This document shows, piece after piece, positions 24,831-34,169 of a stretch of DNA of 64,000 nucleotides. Below the pieces are notes generated by a model, which was not told the origin of the DNA, did not search any database, and saw nothing but the letters and a program-made list of their open reading frames with translations. Within the stretch, counting starts at the first letter, position 1, and each line of letters starts with the position of its first letter. The DNA is from Kosakonia sp. SMBL-WEM22 (lineage in GTDB: Bacteria; Pseudomonadota; Gammaproteobacteria; Enterobacterales; Enterobacteriaceae). The translations under genes and the position numbers were made by a program. The stretch covers positions 1,364,001 to 1,428,000 of the forward strand of contig NZ_CP051488.1 in assembly GCF_014490785.1 (NCBI RefSeq), read 5' to 3'.

Positions 24831-25631
24831 TTATAACCCGCTGCGCCCCAGCGGCACCACCAGGGGGGTATGCGCCACCGGATCGTCAATGATCATGCAG
24901 CGCAGCCCATACACCTCCTCGATCAACCCGGCGGTGACAATCTCTTTCGGCGCGCCCTGCGCCACAATCTTCCCGTCGCGCAGCGCAATCAAATGGGTGG
25001 CGTAACGGCAGGCCTGATTCAGATCATGCAGCACCGCCGCCAGCGTATACCCCTGCTCGCGGTTCAGCTCGCTGAGCAGCTCCAGCAGATCGATCTGATA
25101 GCTGATATCAAGCCAGGTGGTCGGCTCATCAAGCAGCATAATCGCCGTCTCCTGCGCCAGCACCATAGCGATCCACGCTCGCTGGCGCTGCCCGCCGGAG
25201 AGCGTATCAACACTCTGCTGCGCCAGGCTCTCCACGCCCGTGGCTTTCATCGCCCGCTTCACCGCTTCGTCATCCTCTTTACGCCAGCGGGTAAAGAGCG
25301 GCTGATGCGGGTAACGCCCGCGCGCCACCAGCTCCTGCACCGTAATGTCACCCGGCGTGGTGGCGTTTTGTGCCAGCAGCCCAATGCGTCGTGCCACCTC
25401 TTTGCTGGCAAAACGCTGGATCTGCTCACCATCCAGGTAGACATGCCCCTCGCTCGGCGTCATCAGGCGGCTGAGGGTGCGTAAAAGGGTCGACTTGCCG
25501 CAGCCATTCGGGCCAATGATGGCAGTGAAATGGCCATCCGGAATGGCGACGCTCAGCTGCTCGGCAACCACTTTTTTGCCGTAGCCCAGGGTTAACGTTT
25601 CGCCGCGCAGACGGGGAGATAAGGCGCTCAT
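24831..25631 (-). CDS. fepC: Ferric enterobactin ABC transporter ATPase
   Basis: Energises FepDG import of ferric enterobactin. The 266-residue protein carries Walker A GPNGCGKST, signature LSGGQRQRAW, Walker B IMLLDEPTTWLD and a switch histidine (VLHDLNQACRYATH). Its ATG overlaps the fepG stop by four bases (ATGA), so the two are translationally coupled. Its 3' end faces the repeat cluster that follows entF. Confidence 0.96.
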   Translation of the reverse strand: MSALSPRLRGETLTLGYGKKVVAEQLSVAIPDGHFTAIIGPNGCGKSTLLRTLSRLMTPSEGHVYLDGEQIQRFASKEVARRIGLLAQNATTPGDITVQELVARGRYPHQPLFTRWRKEDDEAVKRAMKATGVESLAQQSVDTLSGGQRQRAWIAMVLAQETAIMLLDEPTTWLDISYQIDLLELLSELNREQGYTLAAVLHDLNQACRYATHLIALRDGKIVAQGAPKEIVTAGLIEEVYGLRCMIIDDPVAHTPLVVPLGRSGL

Positions 25632-26620
25632 TTCTTGCGGGACTCCTGAATTAACAAGGCGATAAGGTAGATACCGCCGAGGCTGACGGTGACCACGCCA
25701 ACCGGTAGCTGATAAGGCGTAAAGCCGCGCTGGGCAATCATATCTGCCAGCAGCAGCAATAGCGCGCCGCAGAGCGCCGACTGGGTTAACCCCCAGCGCG
25801 CTGTACCGCTCAGGCGGCGGGCAATATGCGGAGCCACCAGTGCGATAAAGGAGATGGGACCGGCAAGCGCCGTGGCGGCTGCGGTAAGCGCCACCGCCAC
25901 CAGCATCAGCAGCAGACGCGAGCGCTCAACGTTGACGCCCAGCGCGCAGGCGCTATCGTCGCCCATCTCCAGCAGTCGCATGCGCCGTGCCAGCAGGGCG
26001 GCGAAAAAAAACATCACCAGCATAATTGGCACCGACGGCAGCGTTTTTGCCCACGTCAGGCCATTGAGCGATCCGGCGTTCCACAGCCCGGCGGAGAGCG
26101 CCGTTTCAAGCGACGCTTTCAGCAGCAGCCAGGTGTTGAAGGCCACCAGCATCGCGCGTACGCCAATCCCAACAATAATCAGGCGAAAGGTTTCAATCCC
26201 GTTGCGCCAGGCGAGCAGCCACACCACCAGCGATGTAAGAATGCCGCCCGCCATCGCTGCCAGCGCGATCGCCGTCAGATGCTGACCAAACAGCACCATC
26301 GCCACCAGCACGCCGCTCCACGCCCCGGTGTTAAACCCCATCACATCCGGGCTGCCGAGCGGGTTACGCATCAGGGACTGGAAAATCGCGCCGCTGACGC
26401 CGAGTGCCGCGCCAACCACCAGCGCCATTAACACTCGCGGCAAGCGCCACTCCATCACCACCAGCTGCATCGCGCGCGGCGCAGCACCGCTTAGCGCGTC
26501 CAACACCTGCGAGAAGGTGAGCATCACCGTGCCGCTACGCAACCCCCAGGCTGCGAGCAGCAGGGCGGTGATAACCATCAGCAGGCAGCTGGCCACTAAA
26601 CGGCGGGAGGGAGCGATCAT
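25628..26620 (-). CDS. fepG: Ferric enterobactin permease subunit
   Basis: FecCD-type inner-membrane permease of 330 residues with about nine to ten membrane spans. The family coupling and pore motifs are seen: FQSLMRNPLGSPDVMGFNTG and GPISFIALVAPHIARRLSG. It pairs with FepD and is driven by FepC. The start overlaps the fepD stop by four bases. Confidence 0.95.
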   Translation of the reverse strand: MIAPSRRLVASCLLMVITALLLAAWGLRSGTVMLTFSQVLDALSGAAPRAMQLVVMEWRLPRVLMALVVGAALGVSGAIFQSLMRNPLGSPDVMGFNTGAWSGVLVAMVLFGQHLTAIALAAMAGGILTSLVVWLLAWRNGIETFRLIIVGIGVRAMLVAFNTWLLLKASLETALSAGLWNAGSLNGLTWAKTLPSVPIMLVMFFFAALLARRMRLLEMGDDSACALGVNVERSRLLLMLVAVALTAAATALAGPISFIALVAPHIARRLSGTARWGLTQSALCGALLLLLADMIAQRGFTPYQLPVGVVTVSLGGIYLIALLIQESRKK

Positions 26621-27621
26621 AAGCCGCCTCCGCGCACACGGCGCACCAGCAGGATCAGCATCGGCGCGCCGATAAAGGCGCTCACTACCGAAACGCGCAG
26701 CTCACCCGGCACAATTACACGGCCGATGATATCGGCAAACAGCAGCAGAGCAGGGGTGGCAACCAACGTCACCGGGAGCGACCAGCGGTGATCGGCTCCA
26801 ACCAGCCCGCGCGCAAGGTGGGGCATCATCAGACCGATAAAGGCGATGGGCCCGACGACCGCCGTGGCGCTGCCGCAGAGCACGGTTATCGCCAGCAGGC
26901 CCAGCAACTGGGTACGCGCCACTCTGCTGCCGAGCGCCGTCGCCGTATCGCTGCCGAGGCTCAAGCTGTTAAGCGCGCGGCTCAACATCAAGGCGACGCC
27001 CGCCGCCAGCAGCACCGGGATCAGCACCACGCGCAGGGTTGCCAGCGTGCGAATATCAAGGGAGCCGGCCTGCCAGAAACGCAGTTGGTCGTAAACATCA
27101 GCATTGAGCAGTGAAATGCCGCTGGAGAGACCGTCGAGCACGGCGGTGAGCGCCACGCCCGCCAGCGTTAAGCGCACCGGGCTAAGCTGGCCGCCGCCCT
27201 GGCTGCCGGTAAACGCCACCAGCAGCGAGGCGGCGAAAGCGCCGCAAAAGGCGAACAGCAGCTGCTCCGTGGGCGTGGTTGCACCCAGCAGCGCGGCGCC
27301 GAGCACAATGGCGAAACTGGCACCTGCGTTAACGCCTAACAGACCCGGGTCGGCCAGCGGGTTGCGCGTCAGGGTTTGCATCAGGGCACCGGCAAGGCCG
27401 AGCGCGCCGCCGGCGAGTAAGCCTGCCAGCGTGCGTGGCAGGCGCGCATCGCGAATAATGGTGCAATCTGCGCTGTGACAAGCGCCAAAGAGGGCGTCGG
27501 TGATGACCGCGGCAGGCATCGGTTTTGCGCCAATAAACAGGCTCAGTGCCGCAGCAAATATAAGCAGTATCAATAGCCCGACGAGAACCAATACGCGCGC
27601 CGGAGAAGCGGAAAACGACAT
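26617..27621 (-). CDS. fepD: Ferric enterobactin permease subunit
   Basis: FecCD-type permease of 334 residues, partner of FepG. Typical motifs: LMQTLTRNPLADPGLLGVNA and VGPIAFIGLMMPHLARGLVG. First gene of the fepDGC operon, transcribed divergently from entS out of a Fur-type promoter. Confidence 0.96.
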   Translation of the reverse strand: MSFSASPARVLVLVGLLILLIFAAALSLFIGAKPMPAAVITDALFGACHSADCTIIRDARLPRTLAGLLAGGALGLAGALMQTLTRNPLADPGLLGVNAGASFAIVLGAALLGATTPTEQLLFAFCGAFAASLLVAFTGSQGGGQLSPVRLTLAGVALTAVLDGLSSGISLLNADVYDQLRFWQAGSLDIRTLATLRVVLIPVLLAAGVALMLSRALNSLSLGSDTATALGSRVARTQLLGLLAITVLCGSATAVVGPIAFIGLMMPHLARGLVGADHRWSLPVTLVATPALLLFADIIGRVIVPGELRVSVVSAFIGAPMLILLVRRVRGGGL

Positions 27622-27636
27622 AAAAATCCCAATTTT

Positions 27637-27661
27637 GATAATGATAGTAATTATCGTTATC
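27637..27661. promoter_or_regulatory. Fur box in the fepD-entS divergent promoter
   Basis: GATAATGATAGTAATTATCG followed by TTATC reads as overlapping Fur hexamers in both orientations and lies between the two divergent starts. The same promoter is Fur-controlled in E. coli. Confidence 0.85.
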
Positions 27662-27733
27662 GATCCTGTTTTGTTATGTTACCATGCGCAGCCTGAGATT
27701 GGACACAGAAAGTATGGAATACAAGGTCTTGTA

Positions 27734-28969
27734 ATGAAGCAACACTCCTGGCTGCTGAATCTCAGCCTGCTGCGGACACATCCGGCTTATCGCGCCGTTT
27801 TCCTTGCGCGTTTTATCTCCATCTTATCACTGGGCTTGCTGGGCGTGGCTGTGCCGGTGCAGATCCAGGCGATGACCCACTCCAGCTGGCAGGTCGGGCT
27901 TGCCGTAACGCTGACCGGCGGCGCAATGTTTGTCGGCCTGATGCTCGGCGGCGTGCTGGCGGATCGCTTTGAACGTAAAAAGCTGATTCTGCTGGCGCGT
28001 TCCACCTGCGGTATCGGCTTTATTGGCCTCTTTCTCAATGCTCTGTTACCCGCGCCGTTGCTGTCGGCGATCTATCTGCTTGGCGTATGGGATGGCTTTT
28101 TCGGCGCGCTCGGCGTAACGGCGCTGCTGGCGGCAACGCCTGCGCTGGTCGGGCGGGAAAATCTGATGCAGGCGGGGGCGATCACCATGCTCACCGTGCG
28201 CGTCGGCTCGGTGATCTCGCCGATGGTCGGCGGCCTGCTGCTGGCCTCCGGCGGCGTGGCGTGGAACTACGGCCTGGCGGCGGCGGGCACCTTTATCACC
28301 CTGTTGCCGCTGCTGACGCTGCCCGCGCTCCCGCCGCCGCCGCAACCGCGTGAACACCCGCTTAAATCCCTTACCACGGCGCTGCACTTTCTGCTGCGTA
28401 ACCCTTTAATTGGCGGCATTGCGCTGCTCGGCGGTCTGCTGACGATGGCCAGCGCCGTGCGTGTGCTCTACCCGGCGCTGGCGATGAGCTGGCAGATGTC
28501 GGCGGCAGAGATTGGCGTGCTGTACGCCGCACTGCCGCTCGGGGCGGCCATCGGCGCATTGACCAGCGGCAGGCTGGCGCACAGCGAACGGCCCGGCATC
28601 ATCATGTTGCTGACCAGCGTCGGCGCGTTTATCGCCATTGCGCTTTTTAGCCTGATGCCCGTCTGGCCGCTCGGCGTGCTCTTTCTCGCGCTCTGCGGCT
28701 GGCTGACGGCGGTGAGTTCGCTACTGCAATACACCCTGCTGCAAACCCAGACCCCGGAAGCGATGCTCGGGCGCATTAACGGCTTATGGACGGCACAAAA
28801 CGTCACAGGCGACGCCATCGGCGCGGCGCTGCTGGGTGCGATGGGATCGATGCTGACGCCCGCCGCCTCGGCGAGCTTGAGCGGGCTGGCATTAGCGATA
28901 GTGGGATTAGTGCTGGTTCTCATACTCGGCGAGCTGCGCCGTTTCCGACAGGTTCAGCCCGGCGCATAA
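27734..28969 (+). CDS. entS: Enterobactin exporter, MFS
   Basis: Inner-membrane major-facilitator pump that secretes enterobactin. The 411-residue protein starts MKQHSWLLNLSLLRTHPAYR, has about 12 spans, and carries the MFS loop GGVLADRFERKKLILLAR. The ATG at 27734 is preceded by AAGG; the frame extends upstream through the Fur promoter, so that part is non-coding. Convergent with fepB across the REP array. Confidence 0.94.
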   Translation: MKQHSWLLNLSLLRTHPAYRAVFLARFISILSLGLLGVAVPVQIQAMTHSSWQVGLAVTLTGGAMFVGLMLGGVLADRFERKKLILLARSTCGIGFIGLFLNALLPAPLLSAIYLLGVWDGFFGALGVTALLAATPALVGRENLMQAGAITMLTVRVGSVISPMVGGLLLASGGVAWNYGLAAAGTFITLLPLLTLPALPPPPQPREHPLKSLTTALHFLLRNPLIGGIALLGGLLTMASAVRVLYPALAMSWQMSAAEIGVLYAALPLGAAIGALTSGRLAHSERPGIIMLLTSVGAFIAIALFSLMPVWPLGVLFLALCGWLTAVSSLLQYTLLQTQTPEAMLGRINGLWTAQNVTGDAIGAALLGAMGSMLTPAASASLSGLALAIVGLVLVLILGELRRFRQVQPGA

Positions 28970-29052
28970 AATGCTGCGGTGGTGATAACGTCACCGCAGC
29001 TCCAGCGTTACGGCGATCTGATCACCCTTTGATTCAACGGGCTGCCTTCACA

Positions 29053-29362
29053 GGCCGGATAAGTCACGCACGTAATCCGGCAAAGTGGGCGGGCGTCGGC
29101 CGGATAAGCGCAGCGCCACCCGGCAATGCTGAAGACTTTGTAGGCCGGATAAGCGCAGCGCCATCCGGCAATGCTGAGGATTTTGTAGGCCGGATAAGCG
29201 CCAGCGCCATCCGGCAAGGGTGAGGATTTTGTAGGCCGGATAAGCGTCAGCGCCATCCGGCAAAGGGTGAGGATTTCGTAGGCCGGATAAGCGTCAGCGC
29301 CACCCGGCAAAGGGTGAGGATTTCGTAGGCCGGATAAGCGCCAGCGCCATCCGGCAATAAAG
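29053..29362. repeat. Seven-copy head-to-tail REP array
   Basis: GGCCGGATAAG starts at 29053, 29098, 29143, 29188, 29234, 29281 and 29328, a period of 45 to 47 bases. Each unit carries one imperfect REP palindrome (GGCCGGATAAGCG ... CCATCCGGC) and a short linker (such as AATGCTGAGGATTTTGTA). All units have the same orientation, unlike the usual alternating BIME arrangement. The array separates the convergent entS and fepB genes. Confidence 0.9.
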
Positions 29363-29378
29363 GCTGCGCCAACAACCC

Positions 29379-30383
29379 TCAGCCAAACAGCGCAGACAAG
29401 CGCTGCAACACGCGGGTTGCGCTGTAGTAATCGAGCCGGAAGGTCTCTGCACCCAGCGCATAAACCTGCTTATTGCGTACTGCGGGAAGATGCGCCAGCA
29501 GCGGGTTAGCGCTCAGGGCGTCGGCCTCTTTTTGGTCGCCTGCAAAGAGGAACAGTGCTTCGCCATTCAGCCCGGCGGCCAGGTTTTCGCCGCCGAGCTG
29601 CACGATATCATGGCGCTTACCCTGGCTCTGGCTTGCCTGCAGGCCCGCCGGCAGCGGCGCGAGGGCAAAACCGAGCTGCTGCATTAACTGGCCCTGCGCG
29701 GAGTCGCGGGTCCAGAGGTTCGCGCTGTGCGCGGCGGGTGTGTAAACCAGCGCGCTGACCGGCTGCGGCGGCAGTTTCATGCGTGCTTTTGCCGCCGCCA
29801 GCTGCTGGCTGAACTCAGTGATGCGCGCGGCGGCCTGCTTCTCGTGGCCGGTGATCTCGCCAAGCTGGGTAAGCAGCGCCTGCCAGCTCTTATCGTCGTA
29901 ATTGATAATAAGCGTCGGCGCGATAGTCGAGAGTTGATCGTAGAGCGCCAGCGCGGAGTCGCCGCCGGTGGCGCTGATCAAAATCAGATCCGGCATCTGC
30001 GCGGCAACGGCTTCGGCATTCGCTTCGCCGATGTAAAGACGCGCGACGTTGCGCTGTTTAGCAATGTCGCCCCACTGGCGCAGAAAGCCTTGATCGTCGG
30101 CGAAACGGTTATTTGGCGTGGTGGCGCCGCTGGCGACCACGGGGGCATCAATCGCCAGCAGCGAGCCGGTGAGGGTAACGCTTGTGGAAACAATGCGCTG
30201 CGGCGCGCTGGCAAGTTGATGCACGCCGCGACTGTCGGTTATCTGGCGCGGCCAGTCGGCGGCGCAGGCTGAGTTAAGTCCTAAAACGAAAACGCCCACT
30301 AACAGAGCGTGTTTACGACACCAGCTAAGAAAATTCACAACGTGAGTCCTGTTTCTGTTGAAGTTAATGCTTCTCATTTTCAT
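29379..30383 (-). CDS. fepB: Ferric enterobactin periplasmic binding protein
   Basis: Delivers ferric enterobactin to FepDGC. The mature sequence (ADWPRQITDSRG, QRIVSTSVTLTGSLLAIDAP, MPDLILISATGGDSALALYD) closely follows E. coli FepB. The 334-residue open form has a longer N-terminus than usual before the hydrophobic signal segment (HALLVGVFVLGLNSACA). ATG 30383 and ATG 30377 are both possible starts, without a strong ribosome site. Divergent from entC. Confidence 0.95.
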   Translation of the reverse strand: MKMRSINFNRNRTHVVNFLSWCRKHALLVGVFVLGLNSACAADWPRQITDSRGVHQLASAPQRIVSTSVTLTGSLLAIDAPVVASGATTPNNRFADDQGFLRQWGDIAKQRNVARLYIGEANAEAVAAQMPDLILISATGGDSALALYDQLSTIAPTLIINYDDKSWQALLTQLGEITGHEKQAAARITEFSQQLAAAKARMKLPPQPVSALVYTPAAHSANLWTRDSAQGQLMQQLGFALAPLPAGLQASQSQGKRHDIVQLGGENLAAGLNGEALFLFAGDQKEADALSANPLLAHLPAVRNKQVYALGAETFRLDYYSATRVLQRLSALFG

Positions 30384-30478
30384 CGTTGAGCGTCACGGAT
30401 GCAAGTTGTGGCAGTGCGAGAGGAGATTCTGCTGTTGACATCACCGGCAATAACTTTTTATCTTACTGCACCAAACAA

Positions 30479-30510
30479 AAATGATAATCATTCTTAATAC
30501 ATTTATCATT
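30479..30510. promoter_or_regulatory. Fur box in the fepB-entC divergent promoter
   Basis: AAATGATAATCATTCTTAAT is followed by ATTTATCATT. The first part is close to the Fur consensus GATAATGATAATCATTATC. It lies just upstream of the entC ribosome site, as in E. coli. Confidence 0.85.
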
Positions 30511-30523
30511 GCCGGAGGATGAT

Positions 30524-31699
30524 ATGGATACGTCATTGGCTGAAGAGATCCAGCTGTCTGCAACGACACTGGCCGCCGATCAATTTTTCTTTATGTCGCC
30601 GTACCGCAGTTTCACCACGTTGGGGTGTGTTGCGCGTTTCTCAGAGCCAGCAGCGGGGGGCGATGCGCCAGAGAGCGCCTTCCAGCAAAAAATGGCGCAG
30701 GCCTTTGCCGATGCCAAAGCGCAGGGCATCGCGCGGCCAATCATGGTAGGCGCTATCCCGTTTGATACCACGCTGCCTTCGGCGCTCTTTATCCCTCAAC
30801 GCTGGCAGAGCTTCTCCCGCCCGGAAAAACAGCGCGCTGCGCGCTACTTCAACAGTGGCGCGATGCCGAATGTGAAGGCGCAAAAAGCGGTGCCGGAGCA
30901 GGATCTGTTTATGGAGATGGTGGCGAACGCATCTGCACGCACCGCGACGCCAGAAGTGGAAAAAGTGGTGCTCTCGCGCCTGATTGAGATCGCAACAGAC
31001 CGCCCGGTCGATAGCGGCGTGCTGCTCGAGCGCTTAATTGCGCAGAACCCCGCCAGCTTCAACTTCCACGTTCCGCTGCCGGATGGCGGCGCGCTGCTTG
31101 GCGCAAGCCCGGAGCTGCTGCTGCGTAAAGAGGGCGATCGTTTTAGCTCTCTGCCGCTGGCCGGTTCGGCCCGCCGTCAGCCCGATGACATGCTCGATCG
31201 CGAAGCAGGCAATAAACTGCTGGCCTCCGAAAAAGATCGCCATGAGCACGAACTGGTGACGCAGGCGATGAAAAAAGTGCTGCAGCCGCGCAGCCGTATG
31301 TTGACGCTGCCATCGTCGCCGCAGCTGGTGAATACACCGACGTTGTGGCACCTGGCAACGCCGATTGAGGGTACGGCAAAAGAGGGCGAAAACGCCCTGA
31401 CGCTCGCCTGCCTGCTCCATCCGACACCCGCGCTGAGCGGCTTCCCGCACCAGATTGCGAAGAAAATCATCGCCGAGCTTGAGCCGTTTAATCGCGAACT
31501 TTTTGGCGGCATTGTCGGCTGGTGCGATGCGGAAGGAAACGGCGAGTGGGTGGTTACCATCCGCTGCGCGCGTATCCGCGACAACAACGTTCGCCTGTTT
31601 GCCGGAGCCGGGATTGTCCCTGCCTCATCGCCACTCGCAGAGTGGCGTGAAACCGGCGTCAAACTGACCACCATGTTAAACGCCTTCGGTCTGCATTAA
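30524..31699 (+). CDS. entC: Isochorismate synthase
   Basis: Converts chorismate to isochorismate, the first step of 2,3-dihydroxybenzoate synthesis. The 391-residue length equals E. coli EntC. Chorismate-binding core: FNFHVPLPDGGALLGASPEL, PLAGSARR, IEGTAKEG, HPTPALSGFPHQIAKK and RELFGGIVGWCDAEGNGEW. ATG 30524 follows GGAGGA; an earlier in-frame start lacks a site. First gene of entCEBAH. Confidence 0.97.
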   Translation: MDTSLAEEIQLSATTLAADQFFFMSPYRSFTTLGCVARFSEPAAGGDAPESAFQQKMAQAFADAKAQGIARPIMVGAIPFDTTLPSALFIPQRWQSFSRPEKQRAARYFNSGAMPNVKAQKAVPEQDLFMEMVANASARTATPEVEKVVLSRLIEIATDRPVDSGVLLERLIAQNPASFNFHVPLPDGGALLGASPELLLRKEGDRFSSLPLAGSARRQPDDMLDREAGNKLLASEKDRHEHELVTQAMKKVLQPRSRMLTLPSSPQLVNTPTLWHLATPIEGTAKEGENALTLACLLHPTPALSGFPHQIAKKIIAELEPFNRELFGGIVGWCDAEGNGEWVVTIRCARIRDNNVRLFAGAGIVPASSPLAEWRETGVKLTTMLNAFGLH

Positions 31700-31708
31700 G
31701 GAGCCACA

Positions 31709-33307
31709 GTGACCATTCCTTTTAGCCGCTGGCCAGAAGAGTTCGCCCGTCGTTACCGTGAAAAGGGCTACTGGCAGGATCTGCCGCTGAGCGACATTCT
31801 GGCTCGCCATTCTGCCAGCGAAGCGATTGCGGTAATCGACGGCGATCGCCAGTTGAGCTACCGCCAACTGCATGCTGCGTCGGACAATCTCGCCTGCGCA
31901 TTACAGTCGATGGGCATTGCGCGCGGCGACACCGCGCTGGTGCAACTGGGCAATGTCGCCGAGTTTTACATCACCTTTTTCGCCCTGTTGAAAATCGGCG
32001 TCGCGCCGGTGAATGCGCTCTTCAGCCATCAGCGCAGCGAACTCAACGCCTACGCGGCGCAAATCAAACCCGCGCTGCTGATTGCCGATCGCGCCCACGG
32101 GCTGTTTGCCGATGACGCTTTCCTCCGCGCGCTGGAAAACGAACATTCCTCGCTGCGCGCTATTTTGCTACGTAGCGAGTCGCTGGAGCAGGCGATTGCC
32201 CGCCCGGCAGATAACTTTACCGCTACGCCAACCCCGGCGGATGAAGTGGCTTTCTTCCAGCTCTCTGGCGGTAGCACCGGCACGCCGAAGCTGATCCCGC
32301 GCACGCACAATGACTATCTCTACAGCATTGTGCGCAGTAATGAGATTTGCCACTTCACGGCGCAAACCCGTTACCTCTGCGCCTTACCGGCGGCGCACAA
32401 CTACCCGTTAAGTTCGCCCGGCGCGCTCGGCGTCTTCCTCGCCGGTGGTTGTGTGGTGCTGGCGAGCGACCCGAGCGCTACGCTCTGTTTCCCACTGATT
32501 GAAAAACATCAGGTTAACGTCACCGCGCTGGTGCCCCCGGCGGTCAGCCTCTGGTTGCAGGCGATTGCCGAGTGGGGCAGCAATGCCCAGTTGGCGTCGC
32601 TGCAACTGCTGCAAGTAGGTGGCGCGCGGCTCTCAGCGACGCTGGCGGCGCGCATACCGGCGGAGATCGGCTGCCAGCTTCAGCAGGTGTTCGGCATGGC
32701 CGAAGGGCTGGTGAACTACACCCGCCTCGACGATCCGCTGGAGCGCATCATCAACACCCAGGGGCGGCCGATGTCGCCGGATGATGAAGTGTGGGTTGCG
32801 GATGAGAACGGCAACCCGCTGCCCGCAGGCCAGACCGGACGCCTGATGACGCGTGGCCCCTATACGTTCCGCGGCTACTTCAACAGCCCGCAGCACAACG
32901 CCAGCGCTTTTGATGCTGAGGGCTTCTACTGCTCGGGCGATCTCATCGCCATTGATGAGCAGGGCTACATCACCGTGCAGGGGCGGGAAAAAGATCAGAT
33001 CAACCGCGGCGGCGAGAAGATTGCCGCCGAGGAGATCGAAAATCTGCTGCTGCGCCATGACGCGGTGATCCACGCTGCCCTCGTCAGCATGGAGGACAGC
33101 CTGCTCGGCGAGAAGAGCTGCGCCTATCTGGTGGTGAAAACTCCGCTGCGCGCGGTGGCGATCCGCCGCTTTTTGCGCGAGCAGGGCGTGGCGGAATTTA
33201 AGCTGCCGGATCGCGTTGAGTGCCTTGAAGCGCTGCCGCTGACGCCGGTAGGAAAAGTTGACAAGAAACAGTTACGCCAGTGGTTAGCACAACGCATCCC
33301 GGCGTAA
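31709..33307 (+). CDS. entE: 2,3-dihydroxybenzoate-AMP ligase
   Basis: Activates 2,3-dihydroxybenzoate and loads it on the EntB carrier domain. The 532-residue ANL enzyme carries FQLSGGSTGTPKLIPRTHND, YCSGDLIAIDEQGYI, and the C-terminal catalytic lysine in LTPVGKVDKKQL. The start is GTG 31709, nine bases after entC and preceded by AAGGAG. Operon gene 2. Confidence 0.97.
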   Translation: MTIPFSRWPEEFARRYREKGYWQDLPLSDILARHSASEAIAVIDGDRQLSYRQLHAASDNLACALQSMGIARGDTALVQLGNVAEFYITFFALLKIGVAPVNALFSHQRSELNAYAAQIKPALLIADRAHGLFADDAFLRALENEHSSLRAILLRSESLEQAIARPADNFTATPTPADEVAFFQLSGGSTGTPKLIPRTHNDYLYSIVRSNEICHFTAQTRYLCALPAAHNYPLSSPGALGVFLAGGCVVLASDPSATLCFPLIEKHQVNVTALVPPAVSLWLQAIAEWGSNAQLASLQLLQVGGARLSATLAARIPAEIGCQLQQVFGMAEGLVNYTRLDDPLERIINTQGRPMSPDDEVWVADENGNPLPAGQTGRLMTRGPYTFRGYFNSPQHNASAFDAEGFYCSGDLIAIDEQGYITVQGREKDQINRGGEKIAAEEIENLLLRHDAVIHAALVSMEDSLLGEKSCAYLVVKTPLRAVAIRRFLREQGVAEFKLPDRVECLEALPLTPVGKVDKKQLRQWLAQRIPA

Positions 33308-33317
33308 AGGAGAGAAG

Positions 33318-34169
33318 ATGGCAATCCCAAAACTACAGGGCTACGCGCTGCCCGCAGCGGCTGATATCCCGGACAATAAAGTGAACTGGTCGTTTGAGCC
33401 CGCCCGTGCGGCGCTGTTGATCCATGATATGCAGGACTATTTTGTTAATTTCTGGGGCGATAACTGTCCGATGATGCAGCAAGTGGTGGCGAACATCGCC
33501 GCACTGCGTCACTTCTGCAAGCAGCACAATATTCCGGTCTACTACACCGCGCAGCCGAAAGAGCAGAGCGATGAAGACCGTGCGCTGCTGAACGACATGT
33601 GGGGGCCGGGCCTGACCCGCTCGCCGGAGCAGCAGCAGATCGTCAGCGAACTGGCACCGGACGAGGCCGACACCGTGCTGGTGAAGTGGCGCTACAGCGC
33701 GTTTCACCGCTCGCCGCTGGAGCAGATGCTGAAAGAGACTGGCCGCAATCAGTTGCTGATCACCGGCGTCTATTCGCACATTGGCTGTATGACCACCGCC
33801 ACCGACGCCTTTATGCGCGATATCAAGCCGTTTATGGTGGCCGATGCGCTGGCGGATTTCAGCCGCGAAGAGCACTTAATGTCGCTCAACTATGTCGCCG
33901 GGCGTTCCGGTCGCGTGGTGCTGACACAAGAGCTGCTGCCGCTGCCGACAAGCAAAGCGGCGCTGCGTGAACTTATCCTGCCGCTGCTGGATGAGTCCGA
34001 CGAGCCGCTGGATGACGAAAACCTGATTGATTACGGCCTCGACTCGGTGCGCATGATGGCGCTCGCCGCCCGCTGGCGCAAAGTGCATGGCGATATCGAC
34101 TTTGTCATGCTGGCGAAAAACCCGACCATTGATGCCTGGTGGGCGCTGCTCGCGCGCGGGGGGCAGTGA
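33318..34169 (+). CDS. entB: Bifunctional isochorismatase and aryl carrier protein
   Basis: The N-terminal isochorismatase (about 1-205) makes 2,3-dihydro-2,3-dihydroxybenzoate; the C-terminal aryl carrier (about 210-283) holds the activated acid. Motifs: ALLIHDMQDYFVNFW, VLVKWRYSAFHRSPLEQML, GVYSHIGCMTTATDAFMRDI, and the carrier serine in DYGLDSVRMM. AGGAGAG precedes the ATG. The stop overlaps the entA start (TGATG). Confidence 0.97.
   Translation: MAIPKLQGYALPAAADIPDNKVNWSFEPARAALLIHDMQDYFVNFWGDNCPMMQQVVANIAALRHFCKQHNIPVYYTAQPKEQSDEDRALLNDMWGPGLTRSPEQQQIVSELAPDEADTVLVKWRYSAFHRSPLEQMLKETGRNQLLITGVYSHIGCMTTATDAFMRDIKPFMVADALADFSREEHLMSLNYVAGRSGRVVLTQELLPLPTSKAALRELILPLLDESDEPLDDENLIDYGLDSVRMMALAARWRKVHGDIDFVMLAKNPTIDAWWALLARGGQ

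Noticed and set aside
29053..29362. Regular direct repeats that could be read as a CRISPR array
   Set aside because: The repeated part is the REP palindrome, linkers are nearly identical to each other rather than unique, the period is 45-47 bases, and no cas gene is present.
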